From positions 78,937-142,936 of the forward strand of contig NZ_AUFC01000008.1 in assembly GCF_000426305.1 (NCBI RefSeq): a stretch of 64,000 nucleotides of DNA, read 5' to 3'. A program made the translations under genes and the position numbers. Origin of the DNA: Anaerovorax odorimutans DSM 5092. Its GTDB lineage: Bacteria; Bacillota; Clostridia; Peptostreptococcales; Anaerovoracaceae. Positions within the stretch are counted from its first letter, which is position 1; the number at the start of each line of letters is the position of its first letter. Below the pieces are notes generated by a model, which was not told the origin of the DNA, did no database searches, and was given only the letters and a program-made list of their open reading frames with translations. Shown here one piece after another: positions 46,183 through 55,032 of this stretch.

Positions 46183-47517
46183 TTATAAATTAATTTTAAA
46201 CGCTACGCCATTTTCAATATTATAAGCTGTTATTCTGCCATTATGAGCATCTAAAACCTTCTTTGTTATTGCAAGACCAAGTCCGAATTTACCGTCTTTA
46301 TCTTTTTTATATGCATCAAATAATTCCATAGGATTATCTCTGTTAATCTTTGGTCCATCATTTGATATTATCACTTCAATATGTTCATCATTGTTTATTG
46401 AAATATTAATTTCATTCTCGGCGTATCTCATTTGATTCTCAAGAATATTTTCAAAAGCAATAAGTAATGCCTCTGCATCCCCTTTTATTTCTGCTTCTTT
46501 TATTTCTAAATTCCAATGTAATTCAGGTCTTATAACTTTAAATTTAGATACTAAGCTTTTAAGAATTCTATCAATACTTACAATATCCCAATTTTCATTG
46601 TAATCAAGAGAATGTTCTAATGTATTAAGTCTCAAAATCTGAGTTATTTTTCTTTCTAAGCGATCAGCTTCTAATTTAATTACTTCTGCCGCTGGTTTTT
46701 CTGAGTCTATACTTATTCCATCTAAAATAGATTGTGCATATCCTTTTATAACCATAACAGGTGTTTTTAAATCATGTGATGTGGATTGTAAAAATTGTCT
46801 GTCTCTTTCTTCTGCTATTTTCAATGAATTTCTCATATCTTCCAATGACTTTGCTAACATTCCGATCTCATCATTATCCGTCTTAGGTAATTCAACTTCC
46901 CAATTTTTCTTTGATACTTCCTCCGCAAAAACTTCCAGCTGTTTAATTGGGCTAAAAATTCTCCTTGTAACAATTCTGGAAGCAAAAAAGCTTATAATTA
47001 ACAATCCCACTAATAAAATTATCATTTCAATTGTTAATGGACTTTTCTTTTCAACTGACGTTAAAAATACCATTGCACTTTTTCCATCTTCTTCCCAATC
47101 GATATAATAATAATGAAGTAAATTGCCATTTTCTATTATGCCTCTATCTTTACTGTCATTATACAAACTGATATTCTGCACAATTTGAGGAATAATCTGA
47201 GAGTTTTCTTTATTATCTAAATATAAGCTTCTTGTAAATTTATCCACTTTAAGATTGTAATTCTCACTATCATTATCTTTATCCATTCTAAAGTGTGCAA
47301 CCCAAAAAGAACTATTTTCGTCTTCTACTTTAGTTACAAATTTTTCCGCAGCTTTTTTCGCTTTAGCTGATTCTTTAAGTTGATCAAATATAAATTCTTT
47401 ATTGATACTACTTGAAACGATAATATTAAAAAACAGGATTAAAATCAACAATATTACTATTGTCACAGTTACCGAATACCATATTTTCCAACTAATTGAT
47501 CTGAATTTCTTTTTCAT
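46183..47517 (-). CDS. Two-component sensor histidine kinase
   Basis: The 444-residue membrane kinase has TM1 at about 12-33, an extracellular sensor domain of about 130 residues, TM2 at about 163-183, a HAMP linker, the phospho-accepting His248 in STSHDLKTPVMVIKGY, and a C-terminal ATPase domain (NILENQMRYAEN, FGLGLAITKKVLDAHNG). ATG 47517 has AGGAG 7 nt upstream; the upstream in-frame start overlaps the response regulator gene. It lies 17 nt after its regulator, which follows the FMN-binding iron-sulfur protein gene. Confidence 0.92.
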   Translation of the reverse strand: MKKKFRSISWKIWYSVTVTIVILLILILFFNIIVSSSINKEFIFDQLKESAKAKKAAEKFVTKVEDENSSFWVAHFRMDKDNDSENYNLKVDKFTRSLYLDNKENSQIIPQIVQNISLYNDSKDRGIIENGNLLHYYYIDWEEDGKSAMVFLTSVEKKSPLTIEMIILLVGLLIISFFASRIVTRRIFSPIKQLEVFAEEVSKKNWEVELPKTDNDEIGMLAKSLEDMRNSLKIAEERDRQFLQSTSHDLKTPVMVIKGYAQSILDGISIDSEKPAAEVIKLEADRLERKITQILRLNTLEHSLDYNENWDIVSIDRILKSLVSKFKVIRPELHWNLEIKEAEIKGDAEALLIAFENILENQMRYAENEINISINNDEHIEVIISNDGPKINRDNPMELFDAYKKDKDGKFGLGLAITKKVLDAHNGRITAYNIENGVAFKINL

Positions 47518-47534
47518 ACATTTACTCCTGCTTA

Positions 47535-48188
47535 TCAAATTTTAAGTATATAGCCATATCCATAAGCAGATTCCAAAGGCAGATCCGGTACTTTTTTCCT
47601 AAGACGTCTTAGGGTATCGTCTACAACTCTTTCTGATCCAAAGTAATCCGTTCCCCAAACTGCATCAATAATAGCTGTTCTGCTTACTGCATTTTCTTTG
47701 TTTGCTATCAAAAACTCTAATATATCGTATTCTTTTACTGTTAATGCTATTTCCTCATTTTCATCTATAATACTTCTTTTTTGTCTGTTAAAATCATATT
47801 TACCAAGCTTCATTACTTCTTCTTGTTTTGTCTGTTCTTTTAAAAGTCGATTTACTCTTAAAACAAGCTCTCTCGGAAGAAAAGGTTTCGGCAAATAGTC
47901 ATCACTTCCCATTTCAAGTCCAATAACCCTATCTAATTCCGCACTTCGCGCAGACATAAATATAACAGGAACATTTGGTGTATAATTTTTTATTTCTCTT
48001 ATAAGGCTATATCCATCCATACCCGGAAGCATAATATCAAGTATCCATAAATCCGGTTTTTCATTAATTGAATTCTTTGCCTCTAATCCATCTGAAAAAA
48101 CCCTGACATCATAACCGGCATCTCTTAGATAAGATATAAGTAAATTACACAATGATATTTCATCTTCGACAAGGAAAATTCTTTTCAT
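47535..48188 (-). CDS. OmpR/PhoB-type response regulator
   Basis: The 217-residue protein has a receiver domain with the acidic pair in VEDE (8-10), phospho-acceptor Asp51 in LWILDIMLPGMDGY and the conserved Lys in LPKPFLPRELV, and a C-terminal winged helix (LTVKEYDILEFLI, VVDDTLRRLRKKV). ATG 48188 has GGTG 7 nt upstream; a GTG four codons earlier is possible. It lies 20 nt after the FMN-binding gene, so the redox protein and its putative sensor system are probably cotranscribed. Confidence 0.93.
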   Translation of the reverse strand: MKRIFLVEDEISLCNLLISYLRDAGYDVRVFSDGLEAKNSINEKPDLWILDIMLPGMDGYSLIREIKNYTPNVPVIFMSARSAELDRVIGLEMGSDDYLPKPFLPRELVLRVNRLLKEQTKQEEVMKLGKYDFNRQKRSIIDENEEIALTVKEYDILEFLIANKENAVSRTAIIDAVWGTDYFGSERVVDDTLRRLRKKVPDLPLESAYGYGYILKI

Positions 48189-48208
48189 AAATTTCACCAC
48201 ATTCTTAT

Positions 48209-49447
48209 TTATTTAGCATTGTTTAAAGCATCTATAACTGCATCTCTTATTCCTATTGATGAATAAGTAGCTCCACTTACTAAATCTACATCTGTACTTT
48301 GTTCTTCTATAATTTTATCAAGAATTATATTTTTAGCTCTCTCAAACCATTTTTCATCATCTTGATTACTTATAATTTCTATTTTAGCTATTTTCTGATC
48401 TTTAACTGTAACTTCTACAACTGTTGTACCTTTAAAGCCTTTTCCTTCTCCTGTATATACTCCATCAGCTATACCTGCTGCATCTCCATAGGAAATATTT
48501 TCATCTTCTGGAATTATGTTTGTTTCACTAGGTTGTTGTTCCCAATTATTATCAGCTGTTTCTTCGTTTACAGTTAAATTATTACCATCTTCATCATCTT
48601 GTTCTGACACAGATATTTCTGATGGACTCTCTGTTTCTTCACTAACTTTTTCATCAGATTGTTTAGTAAATTGGGTCTTTGCTAAACTATCATCATTAAA
48701 AATATTATACAACATAAAACTTGAAGAGAACAGTACTACTGCTATTGCCAATGCAATATAAATTTTCTTTTCTTTTTTATTCATTTTTATTGTTCCAAAC
48801 TTCAAGGTATCATCAACGGGACAAACATTGACACATTCAAAACAATTAATACATTGAGCAGATCTTAAATTATTACATTTTGAAACAGCAATATTCATAG
48901 GACACACATTATCACATTTTTTACAGCCTATGCAGTTACTTTCATTTCTTTTTATGGTAAAAACCCTAAAAATACTCATCAAGCCATATTTTGCACCTTC
49001 GTAGCAAAAATAATTACAAAAAGGTCTATCAAAAAACATTGATAATAATGCAAAACAAATTATTGTTAATAGTGCTCCAACTTTACTTACATTCCCTAAT
49101 AATAATTGGCTAAAAGCTACTCTAGGGTCAAAGGAAAGGATTGCAAATATAATATCTGCTGCCATAAATAAGACTAAAGCAAATATAATATATCTTACAA
49201 ATATTAATATTCTATGTAACACCATAGGTACCTTTCTTTTTTTTATGCCTATTTTTCTGCCTAATTTACTGAAAACATCTTGAATAAATCCAAAAGGACA
49301 CATCCATCCACAATAAAAAACTCCAGATAATATTGTCAATACTGTAAGTAATAATAAACCCACTTCAAAATTTAAAAATAATGCCGAAGCAGTGATAATC
49401 AAAAATATTATTTGCGCTATTAAGCGATATTTTTTTATATTCTTCAT
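48209..49447 (-). CDS. Membrane 4Fe-4S protein with flavinylated FMN-binding domain
   Basis: The 412-residue protein combines a NapH-like membrane part (about four to five helices, YCGWMCPFGFIQDVFSK, FCNYFCYEGAKYG), two ferredoxin-type 4Fe-4S sites (CIGCKKCDNVCP and CINCFECVNVCP, about 170-210), another membrane helix, an acidic extracellular linker and a C-terminal FMN_bind domain. The SGAT motif (about 391-394) is the covalent FMN site filled by ApbE. It likely moves electrons across the membrane. It precedes a two-component system. No apbE is in the window. AAAGGAATGTGG precedes the ATG. Confidence 0.9.
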   Translation of the reverse strand: MKNIKKYRLIAQIIFLIITASALFLNFEVGLLLLTVLTILSGVFYCGWMCPFGFIQDVFSKLGRKIGIKKRKVPMVLHRILIFVRYIIFALVLFMAADIIFAILSFDPRVAFSQLLLGNVSKVGALLTIICFALLSMFFDRPFCNYFCYEGAKYGLMSIFRVFTIKRNESNCIGCKKCDNVCPMNIAVSKCNNLRSAQCINCFECVNVCPVDDTLKFGTIKMNKKEKKIYIALAIAVVLFSSSFMLYNIFNDDSLAKTQFTKQSDEKVSEETESPSEISVSEQDDEDGNNLTVNEETADNNWEQQPSETNIIPEDENISYGDAAGIADGVYTGEGKGFKGTTVVEVTVKDQKIAKIEIISNQDDEKWFERAKNIILDKIIEEQSTDVDLVSGATYSSIGIRDAVIDALNNAK

Positions 49448-49768
49448 ATTTCCACATTCCTTTCATCTACTATTTGTTTATGATAATTATTATAAAAGAT
49501 TTGAAAATTTGAATCTACAATAAAGCGATGTGAAAATTATGGGATAATTTTGGGAAAATAATAACTAATATTAAATAGAGGCTGTTTCTCCAGCAGCTAA
49601 TTAAACTGCCTTAGGAACAGCCTCCTTAATAAAAGAAAGAGCGTTTTAAGAAAATAGTATGTATTTAAAATTACACAATAACATAATAAATAACTTCTGT
49701 AATAACAAATTGAAAAAATTAAATTGAAGGGTAATAGCTAAAATTTAAACTTTAATACAAACCTCTTA
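49448..49768. other. Intergenic region with a strong hairpin
   Basis: It contains the 49578-49624 hairpin. The FMN-binding gene's promoter should be between the hairpin and 49460, but I cannot identify a clear pair of boxes. Confidence 0.4.
49578..49624 (-). terminator. Hairpin downstream of the ABC cluster, probable terminator
   Basis: GAGGCTGTT-CT-GGCAG pairs with CTGC..AG-AACAGCCTC with small internal loops. It is followed on the minus strand by TATTTAATATTAG, a weak U-tract. It lies about 145 nt after the permease stop. Confidence 0.6.
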
Positions 49769-50764
49769 TTATATATTTCTTCTCCTGCTATAAATCAAGA
49801 ATAAGAAAAATGGTGTACCTAGAATTGCCGTTAATATTCCTACCGGCAGTTCCATAGGTTGGAACATTACTCGTGCCAATGTATCAGAGACTACCAATAT
49901 CAATCCACCTAAAATTCCTGAAAAAACAACTAGATAACGGTAATCATTACCAATAATCAATCTGGCAATATGAGGTGAACACAATCCAATAAATCCAATA
50001 GTTCCTGCAACACTTACTGCACTACCTGCAAGTATTGACGCAGTTATTATAATCAATATTCTAGAGAACTCTACAGATAAGCCTAAGTTTTTTCCCATAT
50101 CCTCTCCCAATAAAAAGAGATTGATTCTCGGACTCAGAAAAATAGATGCGATTATTCCGAATAAGCTATAATACAATATGGATTCATAATGTATCCATCC
50201 TCTTCCATTTAAACCTCCGATGAGCCAAGTATAAGTTACAGCAAGTTCATCACTGTTCAGAATCATTATTGCAGAAGTTAATGCATGTAAAAGTGCATTT
50301 AAAGCTACCCCTGCTAATATTATAGTTACATTTGAACTATTTCCTTTTTTCTTTGAAATAGAATAAATTAAAAGTGAAGTAAGGAGTGCTCCTAAAAATG
50401 TAGCCGAAGGAAGCATGTTAATGCTTCCCGGCATAAAACACATCATTATAACTGCGGCTAATCCTGCACCTGAATTTACACCTATTATATTCGGTGAAGC
50501 CAGATTGTTTCTAAGGAGTCCTTGCAATAAAGCTCCTGCAATACCTAAATTTACACCTACTAACATCCCTACAAGTGTACGCGGCAATCTAACATTAATT
50601 ATGATATGCTGCGTTAGATGATCAGCATTTCCTTTTAAAAATACTTTTAAAATGTTAGAAACTGAGAAATCCAAAGTACCACTAACTATACTTATCATCA
50701 TTGCAATGATTAAAATTACAGCGAACAAAAAAATCCATAATATACGTAATTTTTGTTTTGCCAT
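49769..50764 (-). CDS. FecCD-family ABC permease (metal chelate/siderophore type)
   Basis: This 331-residue protein has ten predicted membrane helices. The conserved blocks VRLPRTLVGMLVGVNLGIAG, LRNNLASPNIIGVNSGAG and GFIGLCSPHIARLIIGNDYR, and the C-terminal LPVGILTAILGTPFFLFLI, are diagnostic of FecCD/BtuC. It is the only permease in the cluster, so two copies would form the pore. It is the last of seven genes, 16 nt after the binding-protein gene. Confidence 0.93.
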   Translation of the reverse strand: MAKQKLRILWIFLFAVILIIAMMISIVSGTLDFSVSNILKVFLKGNADHLTQHIIINVRLPRTLVGMLVGVNLGIAGALLQGLLRNNLASPNIIGVNSGAGLAAVIMMCFMPGSINMLPSATFLGALLTSLLIYSISKKKGNSSNVTIILAGVALNALLHALTSAIMILNSDELAVTYTWLIGGLNGRGWIHYESILYYSLFGIIASIFLSPRINLFLLGEDMGKNLGLSVEFSRILIIITASILAGSAVSVAGTIGFIGLCSPHIARLIIGNDYRYLVVFSGILGGLILVVSDTLARVMFQPMELPVGILTAILGTPFFLFLIYSRRRNI

Positions 50765-50779
50765 TTTTATTTTACCATC

Positions 50780-51829
50780 CTAATTCTCGTCACATACTAG
50801 TTTTGCCATAACATCCAAAGCTTCCTCTGCTTCAATTTTTCCCGGTGAGATATTTTCCGGAACTATTATTAAACGTCCATTTTTAACAGCACTTAATTCC
50901 TTCCACATAGGATCATTTTCGTACATTAATTTTAAATCTTCAGAACTGATTTTATTTACTGCATTATTAGATTCACCATTTGCAGAATTACTTTTATTTC
51001 CGTTACCTTTACCTTCTCCCTTTCTAAAGCCTGGCTGAAGAACAAATATAACATCAGGATCTTTTTGTGTAATTGTTTCAATATCAAATGTTATAAATCC
51101 CGCTTTTGAAGATGTTTTAATATCATCAGATACAATATTTTCTAATCCTAAATATGTAAGTAATCTTCCCCAAAAGCAAAATGATCTGGCTGCTGTAATA
51201 CTTTGATTGCCTCCCTGAATAAATAAAGCTGTTTTAATACCGGTCTTTTTTACTTCTTCTTTTAATTTTTTAGATTTATTCATAATACTTTTTTCATATT
51301 CTTCAGCTTTATCTTGACAATTAAGGATTTCTCCTAACTCATTTACAGAACCAACCAATTGATCTTCCGCTGCACTAGGATCAACATAAACAACTACTGC
51401 ACCTGTAGCTTCTAAACTGTCAAGCATCTGAGCATGATTTCGCACATGTGCAATTATTAAATCCGGTTTAAGTTCATTAATAATTTCAATATTAGGTGAA
51501 TTTTCCATAGAAATACTAGGTAAATTTTCTGCATTTGCCCTAGGTATTGAATATTCATCAACAACACCTATAGGTGTTACACCTAAATTAAAAAGCGATT
51601 CTATCATACTTGAATTAAGAGCTAGTACTCTTTTTGGGTTATTTGGAATCATAACTTCTCTTTCAAGTGCATCAGTATAAGAATGATATTCTTCATTACT
51701 TTCATTTGTTTTACTGTCATTTACATTATTATTTACAGCTTTGTCTTCTTTGCTTACACAAGCTGATAAAGAAAATGATATAAGCATTATTGTAATAAAT
51801 ATTAAAAATTTATTTCTATTTTTAAGCAT
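50780..51829 (-). CDS. Substrate-binding lipoprotein of a FecB/BtuF-type importer
   Basis: The 349-residue lipoprotein has its lipobox LSAC at about 21-24, followed by a polar linker and a class III binding-protein fold: VLALNSSMIESLFNLGVTP and PDLIIAHVRNHAQMLDSLEA in the N-lobe, KDPDVIFVLQPG in the C-lobe. A low-complexity Gly/Asn/Ser insert (KGEGKGNGNKSNSANGESNN) interrupts the C-lobe. The ligand is unknown; heme, corrinoid or a metallophore would all suit this fold. AAGGAGTAAATT precedes the ATG. Confidence 0.9.
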   Translation of the reverse strand: MLKNRNKFLIFITIMLISFSLSACVSKEDKAVNNNVNDSKTNESNEEYHSYTDALEREVMIPNNPKRVLALNSSMIESLFNLGVTPIGVVDEYSIPRANAENLPSISMENSPNIEIINELKPDLIIAHVRNHAQMLDSLEATGAVVVYVDPSAAEDQLVGSVNELGEILNCQDKAEEYEKSIMNKSKKLKEEVKKTGIKTALFIQGGNQSITAARSFCFWGRLLTYLGLENIVSDDIKTSSKAGFITFDIETITQKDPDVIFVLQPGFRKGEGKGNGNKSNSANGESNNAVNKISSEDLKLMYENDPMWKELSAVKNGRLIIVPENISPGKIEAEEALDVMAKLVCDEN

Positions 51830-51904
51830 AATTTACTCCTTATTTATTTTATAAATCTTACTACTAAAATTGCCATATAAAGTTATCTGTTTTTAATTTC
51901 TTGT

Positions 51905-52492
51905 CTATTTACGAATTTCTATCCACGTAGCAGGCTTGTTTTCCACATCTGATATAAGTCTACAATTATCTATACCTGTTTTATCAAGCAACGCCTGTAA
52001 TTCATCTCCACTTAAAAATCCGGTTTCTCCTCGTTCTATAAGCTTTTTCCGACCTTTACCTTGTAATTTTTCTCGTAAATCTTGTGGTGTATACCTTCCT
52101 AATCCGCCACCTACAAATGCTACTCCACCTTTTTTCAAAACTCTGTTTATCTCTTGTAATCCTTTTATTTGATCATGCCAAAACCAAAGAGAACCTCGAC
52201 TTACTATAAAATCCGCAAAGTTATCCATCAAAGGAAGATTGCAAACATCTGCTTTCAAATAATGACTTTTATTATTTAGATTGGTATTTTTAACATTCTG
52301 TTTAACTTCTTCTATTGAATCAGGATTAATATCTATAAAATACATCTCAAAATCGGTTATCTTAGCTAATTCTATGCCCATAGCTCCATGCCCTGTACCA
52401 ATATCAAGACATTTTCCTTTAGTTATTTTATAATCATCTACAATCTGCTGTGCAATATAAGAGTATATTGGTTTTAGATTTTCTGAATGCAT
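51905..52492 (-). CDS. Class I SAM-dependent methyltransferase in the import cluster
   Basis: The 195-residue protein carries SAM motif I in CLDIGTGHGAMGIELAK, MYFIDINPDSIEEVKQN (motif II) and LPLMDNFADFIVSRGSLWFW. It looks like a Methyltransf_11-type small-molecule enzyme. It lies between the ATPase gene and the binding-protein gene, so it may modify the imported ligand or its metal complex; this is inference. AAGGA is 9 nt before ATG 52492. A start six codons earlier would leave that ribosome site inside the gene. Confidence 0.85.
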   Translation of the reverse strand: MHSENLKPIYSYIAQQIVDDYKITKGKCLDIGTGHGAMGIELAKITDFEMYFIDINPDSIEEVKQNVKNTNLNNKSHYLKADVCNLPLMDNFADFIVSRGSLWFWHDQIKGLQEINRVLKKGGVAFVGGGLGRYTPQDLREKLQGKGRKKLIERGETGFLSGDELQALLDKTGIDNCRLISDVENKPATWIEIRK

Positions 52493-52556
52493 CTTATTAG
52501 TTCCTTTCACAAAAGTTTATTGTTTATTATAAAAATCAAATCTTTCTTTTAGCCAT

Positions 52557-53342
52557 TCATCTTTCTACACTATTTTTTGCAGGAATAATGAACTTTTTAA
52601 AATCACTGCCTAAACTGCATACTTCAGCAGAAATGTCATATACATCCTTTAATAAGCTTGCGGTAATAACTTCATCAGGTTTTCCTTGTGCACTTATTCC
52701 TCCGTCTTTTAAAATCACACAACGATCGGCTACCATCATGGCCTGATTAAGATCATGTAAAACTAAAATAAAAGTTTTTTTATATTGATCTCGTATATTT
52801 TTAATAATTTCCATTAATCCCCATTGATATTTCAAATCTAAATATGTAATAGGCTCATCTAATAATATTAATTTTGTATCTTGAGCAATAATCATGGCAA
52901 GCCATACCCTCTGGCGCTCTCCTCCAGAAAGTTTATCCACTTGCTTATCTCTTAAATATTGTAAATTCATATAATCAAGTGCCCATTCTATTTTTTCTTT
53001 ATCTTCTTTTTTTAGAGCCCATCCATATTGCTTATATGGAGTCCTTCCCATGGAGATTAATTCGTACACAGTAATATGCTGAACTGAGTCTAAATTTTGA
53101 GGCAGAAAAGCAATGTTACGGGATATCCACCTTCTGGATTGATTATAAATATTTTTACCATTAAGCAGTATTTGACCGCTCTTTGGTTTTAAAAATGCAT
53201 TAAAGCAACGTAATAATGTAGATTTCCCAAATCCATTAGGTCCTAAAAGTGCTAATATTTCGCCATCTTGTATATCAAGATTTATATCCTTTAAAATCTC
53301 TTTATCACCATAAGAAAAATACAAGTTTCTTATTTGTATCAT
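52557..53342 (-). CDS. FecE/BtuD-type ABC transporter ATPase
   Basis: The 261-residue ATPase has Walker A GPNGFGKST (34-42), the Q-loop in FLPQNLDSV, the signature LSGGERQRVWLAMIIAQ, Walker B LILLDEPITYLD and the H-loop in LVLHDLNQ. Phe replaces the common Ser/Cys inside Walker A, which is tolerated. It pairs with the FecCD permease and the lipoprotein two and three genes further on. AAAGGG precedes the ATG, 2 nt after the previous stop. Confidence 0.94.
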   Translation of the reverse strand: MIQIRNLYFSYGDKEILKDINLDIQDGEILALLGPNGFGKSTLLRCFNAFLKPKSGQILLNGKNIYNQSRRWISRNIAFLPQNLDSVQHITVYELISMGRTPYKQYGWALKKEDKEKIEWALDYMNLQYLRDKQVDKLSGGERQRVWLAMIIAQDTKLILLDEPITYLDLKYQWGLMEIIKNIRDQYKKTFILVLHDLNQAMMVADRCVILKDGGISAQGKPDEVITASLLKDVYDISAEVCSLGSDFKKFIIPAKNSVER

Positions 53343-53344
53343 CT

Positions 53345-54241
53345 TTAAAACCCTTTGCCCTCTTTAATGACCTTTAAATAGTTATCCCAATTATCCCAAT
53401 ATAATTTGTAATTATTTTGTGATAACAACTTAGGTACTTCAATCTCTGCAGATGCAGGTATAAAACTCTGTAACGCTAAATATTCCTGAACTTCTTTTCC
53501 CATTAGAAAATCACCAAGTTCAAGTAATCGTTTATCTGCTTTTTTGCTGAATACCATAACTTGCGGCATACAAAAGAAACCATCTTTCGGCCAGATAAGC
53601 TTTGTATTTTTATTTTTAGAAATTCGTGCAAAAGCAATATTCGTTATACCTAAAGGGTATTCTCCCTTATCAACAGATTGCACCACATCAATAGGACTTC
53701 CGCTATGTACAGCATTCTTATTAAAAATCGAAAATCTTTCCGGATAATTAGCTCTCATAAAAGTTCTTATAATTATAGAAACCATTCTAAACTCATCGGG
53801 CATTCTTATTTTTTTTGACCACGTATCGTTTAATAAGTCTTCCCAAGATTTCGGAACATCTTTTTCTTCTAATAGGTTTACGTTATAGAAATAAGCAAAT
53901 GGTATTACTGTAAATGGATGAAAATACCCTTTATCATCTTTAAATCCCATATCTTCCAACTCTTTTCTGATAGGAAAACGATCAGGTATTGAAAGAAAAT
54001 ACTTTTCCAAATATCCATCAGGTAATGCTGCGAAATCATTAACATGACCTATAATCATATCAGGAAATTCATCATTTTCAAAATCTGTTTCAAACAAACT
54101 TTTTTCTTCAGGACGATGAGGCTGGTCTAAAATTTCAATTTTTTCTCCATATTTATCCTGCATTTTTTCACCATATTCTGATATCATCTGAACTAAAGTT
54201 CTGCTTACATTAAGCGGACAATGAAGATATACTTTCTGCAT
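53345..54241 (-). CDS. Periplasmic-binding-protein-like protein without signal peptide
   Basis: The 298-residue protein looks like an iron/spermidine-type solute-binding protein (type 2 fold): MIIGHVNDFAALPDGYLEKY, YFHPFTVIPFAYFYNVNLLE, VPKSWEDLLNDTWSKKIRMP and a C-terminal LLELGDFLMGKEVQEYLALQ. It starts MQKVYLHCPLNVSRTL, with no signal sequence and no lipobox, so it appears cytosolic. GGAGGG lies 7-8 nt before ATG 54241. A cytosolic sensor or chaperone for the imported metal is one reading. Confidence 0.75.
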   Translation of the reverse strand: MQKVYLHCPLNVSRTLVQMISEYGEKMQDKYGEKIEILDQPHRPEEKSLFETDFENDEFPDMIIGHVNDFAALPDGYLEKYFLSIPDRFPIRKELEDMGFKDDKGYFHPFTVIPFAYFYNVNLLEEKDVPKSWEDLLNDTWSKKIRMPDEFRMVSIIIRTFMRANYPERFSIFNKNAVHSGSPIDVVQSVDKGEYPLGITNIAFARISKNKNTKLIWPKDGFFCMPQVMVFSKKADKRLLELGDFLMGKEVQEYLALQSFIPASAEIEVPKLLSQNNYKLYWDNWDNYLKVIKEGKGF

Positions 54242-54254
54242 AATAATTCCCTCC

Positions 54255-55031
54255 TTAAATATCAAAGTTTTTTTCTTTTATAATTCCGCCGTTTCTAATA
54301 TAATCACGTATATTTGAAATCTTTTCTTCAAAATTTACTAGTGACTTTAACAGCTCTTTTTCTTCTGTTGAAGTTATATGTAATTTGTTCATACCTCCAT
54401 TCTTCATAACTATTCTTTTATCTGCCATTAATAAAAGAGTTGGGTCATGAGTTATAACCAATATAATTTTCCCTTGCTTTTTAAGAATTTCCAATGCTTT
54501 TAATCTATTAATACCTGCATTTTCGATCTCATCTATCAATAATATAGGTGCTTTGCTGATTACTGCTGCATCAGCTACCATTAAAGCTCTCGATTGTCCT
54601 CCGCTTAATTTAGTAAGATTATCACTAAAATAAACAGGTTCACCTGCTAATTCATTTGTAATTTTCAAAGCTTCATCAATTATTTCTTTCTGATTTTCTA
54701 TTTCTCTGACTTTTGTATGCATTAATAAGAAATTTTCAACAGTTATATCAATAACAAAATTCATGTTTTGTGATACTTCTGCTATCAAATATCTTAAAGA
54801 TTTATTAAAATTAAATTCGGATGCAGGATGGTTATTAATTAAAATTGATCTTCCGGATATAGTTTCACTGTCATCAATAAATTGTTCTATATCTGATATA
54901 AGCTGAGTTTTCCCTGAACCTGTAGGTCCTACAATAGCAAATACCATGCCGGCATCAATCTCAAAAAGCTTGACATTTTCAGGGTTTCCTTCCTTATCAT
55001 TTCCGCCTATGATAGTTAATTTTTCCAACAT
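54255..55031 (-). CDS. Second, atypical ABC ATPase of the cluster
   Basis: The 258-residue ATPase has Walker A GPTGSGKTQLI, signature LSGGQSRALMVADAAVISK, Walker B ILLIDEIENAG and the H-loop in LVITHDPTLL. Walker B ends DEIENAG rather than DEP-T/N-LD, so it departs from standard importer ATPases. No second permease is present. It starts 1 nt after the GTPase stop (TAAAATG), with GGGAGG 10 nt upstream, and is followed 13 nt later by the binding-protein-like gene. These three genes look like a coupled module. Confidence 0.85.
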   Translation of the reverse strand: MLEKLTIIGGNDKEGNPENVKLFEIDAGMVFAIVGPTGSGKTQLISDIEQFIDDSETISGRSILINNHPASEFNFNKSLRYLIAEVSQNMNFVIDITVENFLLMHTKVREIENQKEIIDEALKITNELAGEPVYFSDNLTKLSGGQSRALMVADAAVISKAPILLIDEIENAGINRLKALEILKKQGKIILVITHDPTLLLMADKRIVMKNGGMNKLHITSTEEKELLKSLVNFEEKISNIRDYIRNGGIIKEKNFDI

Positions 55032-55032
55032 T

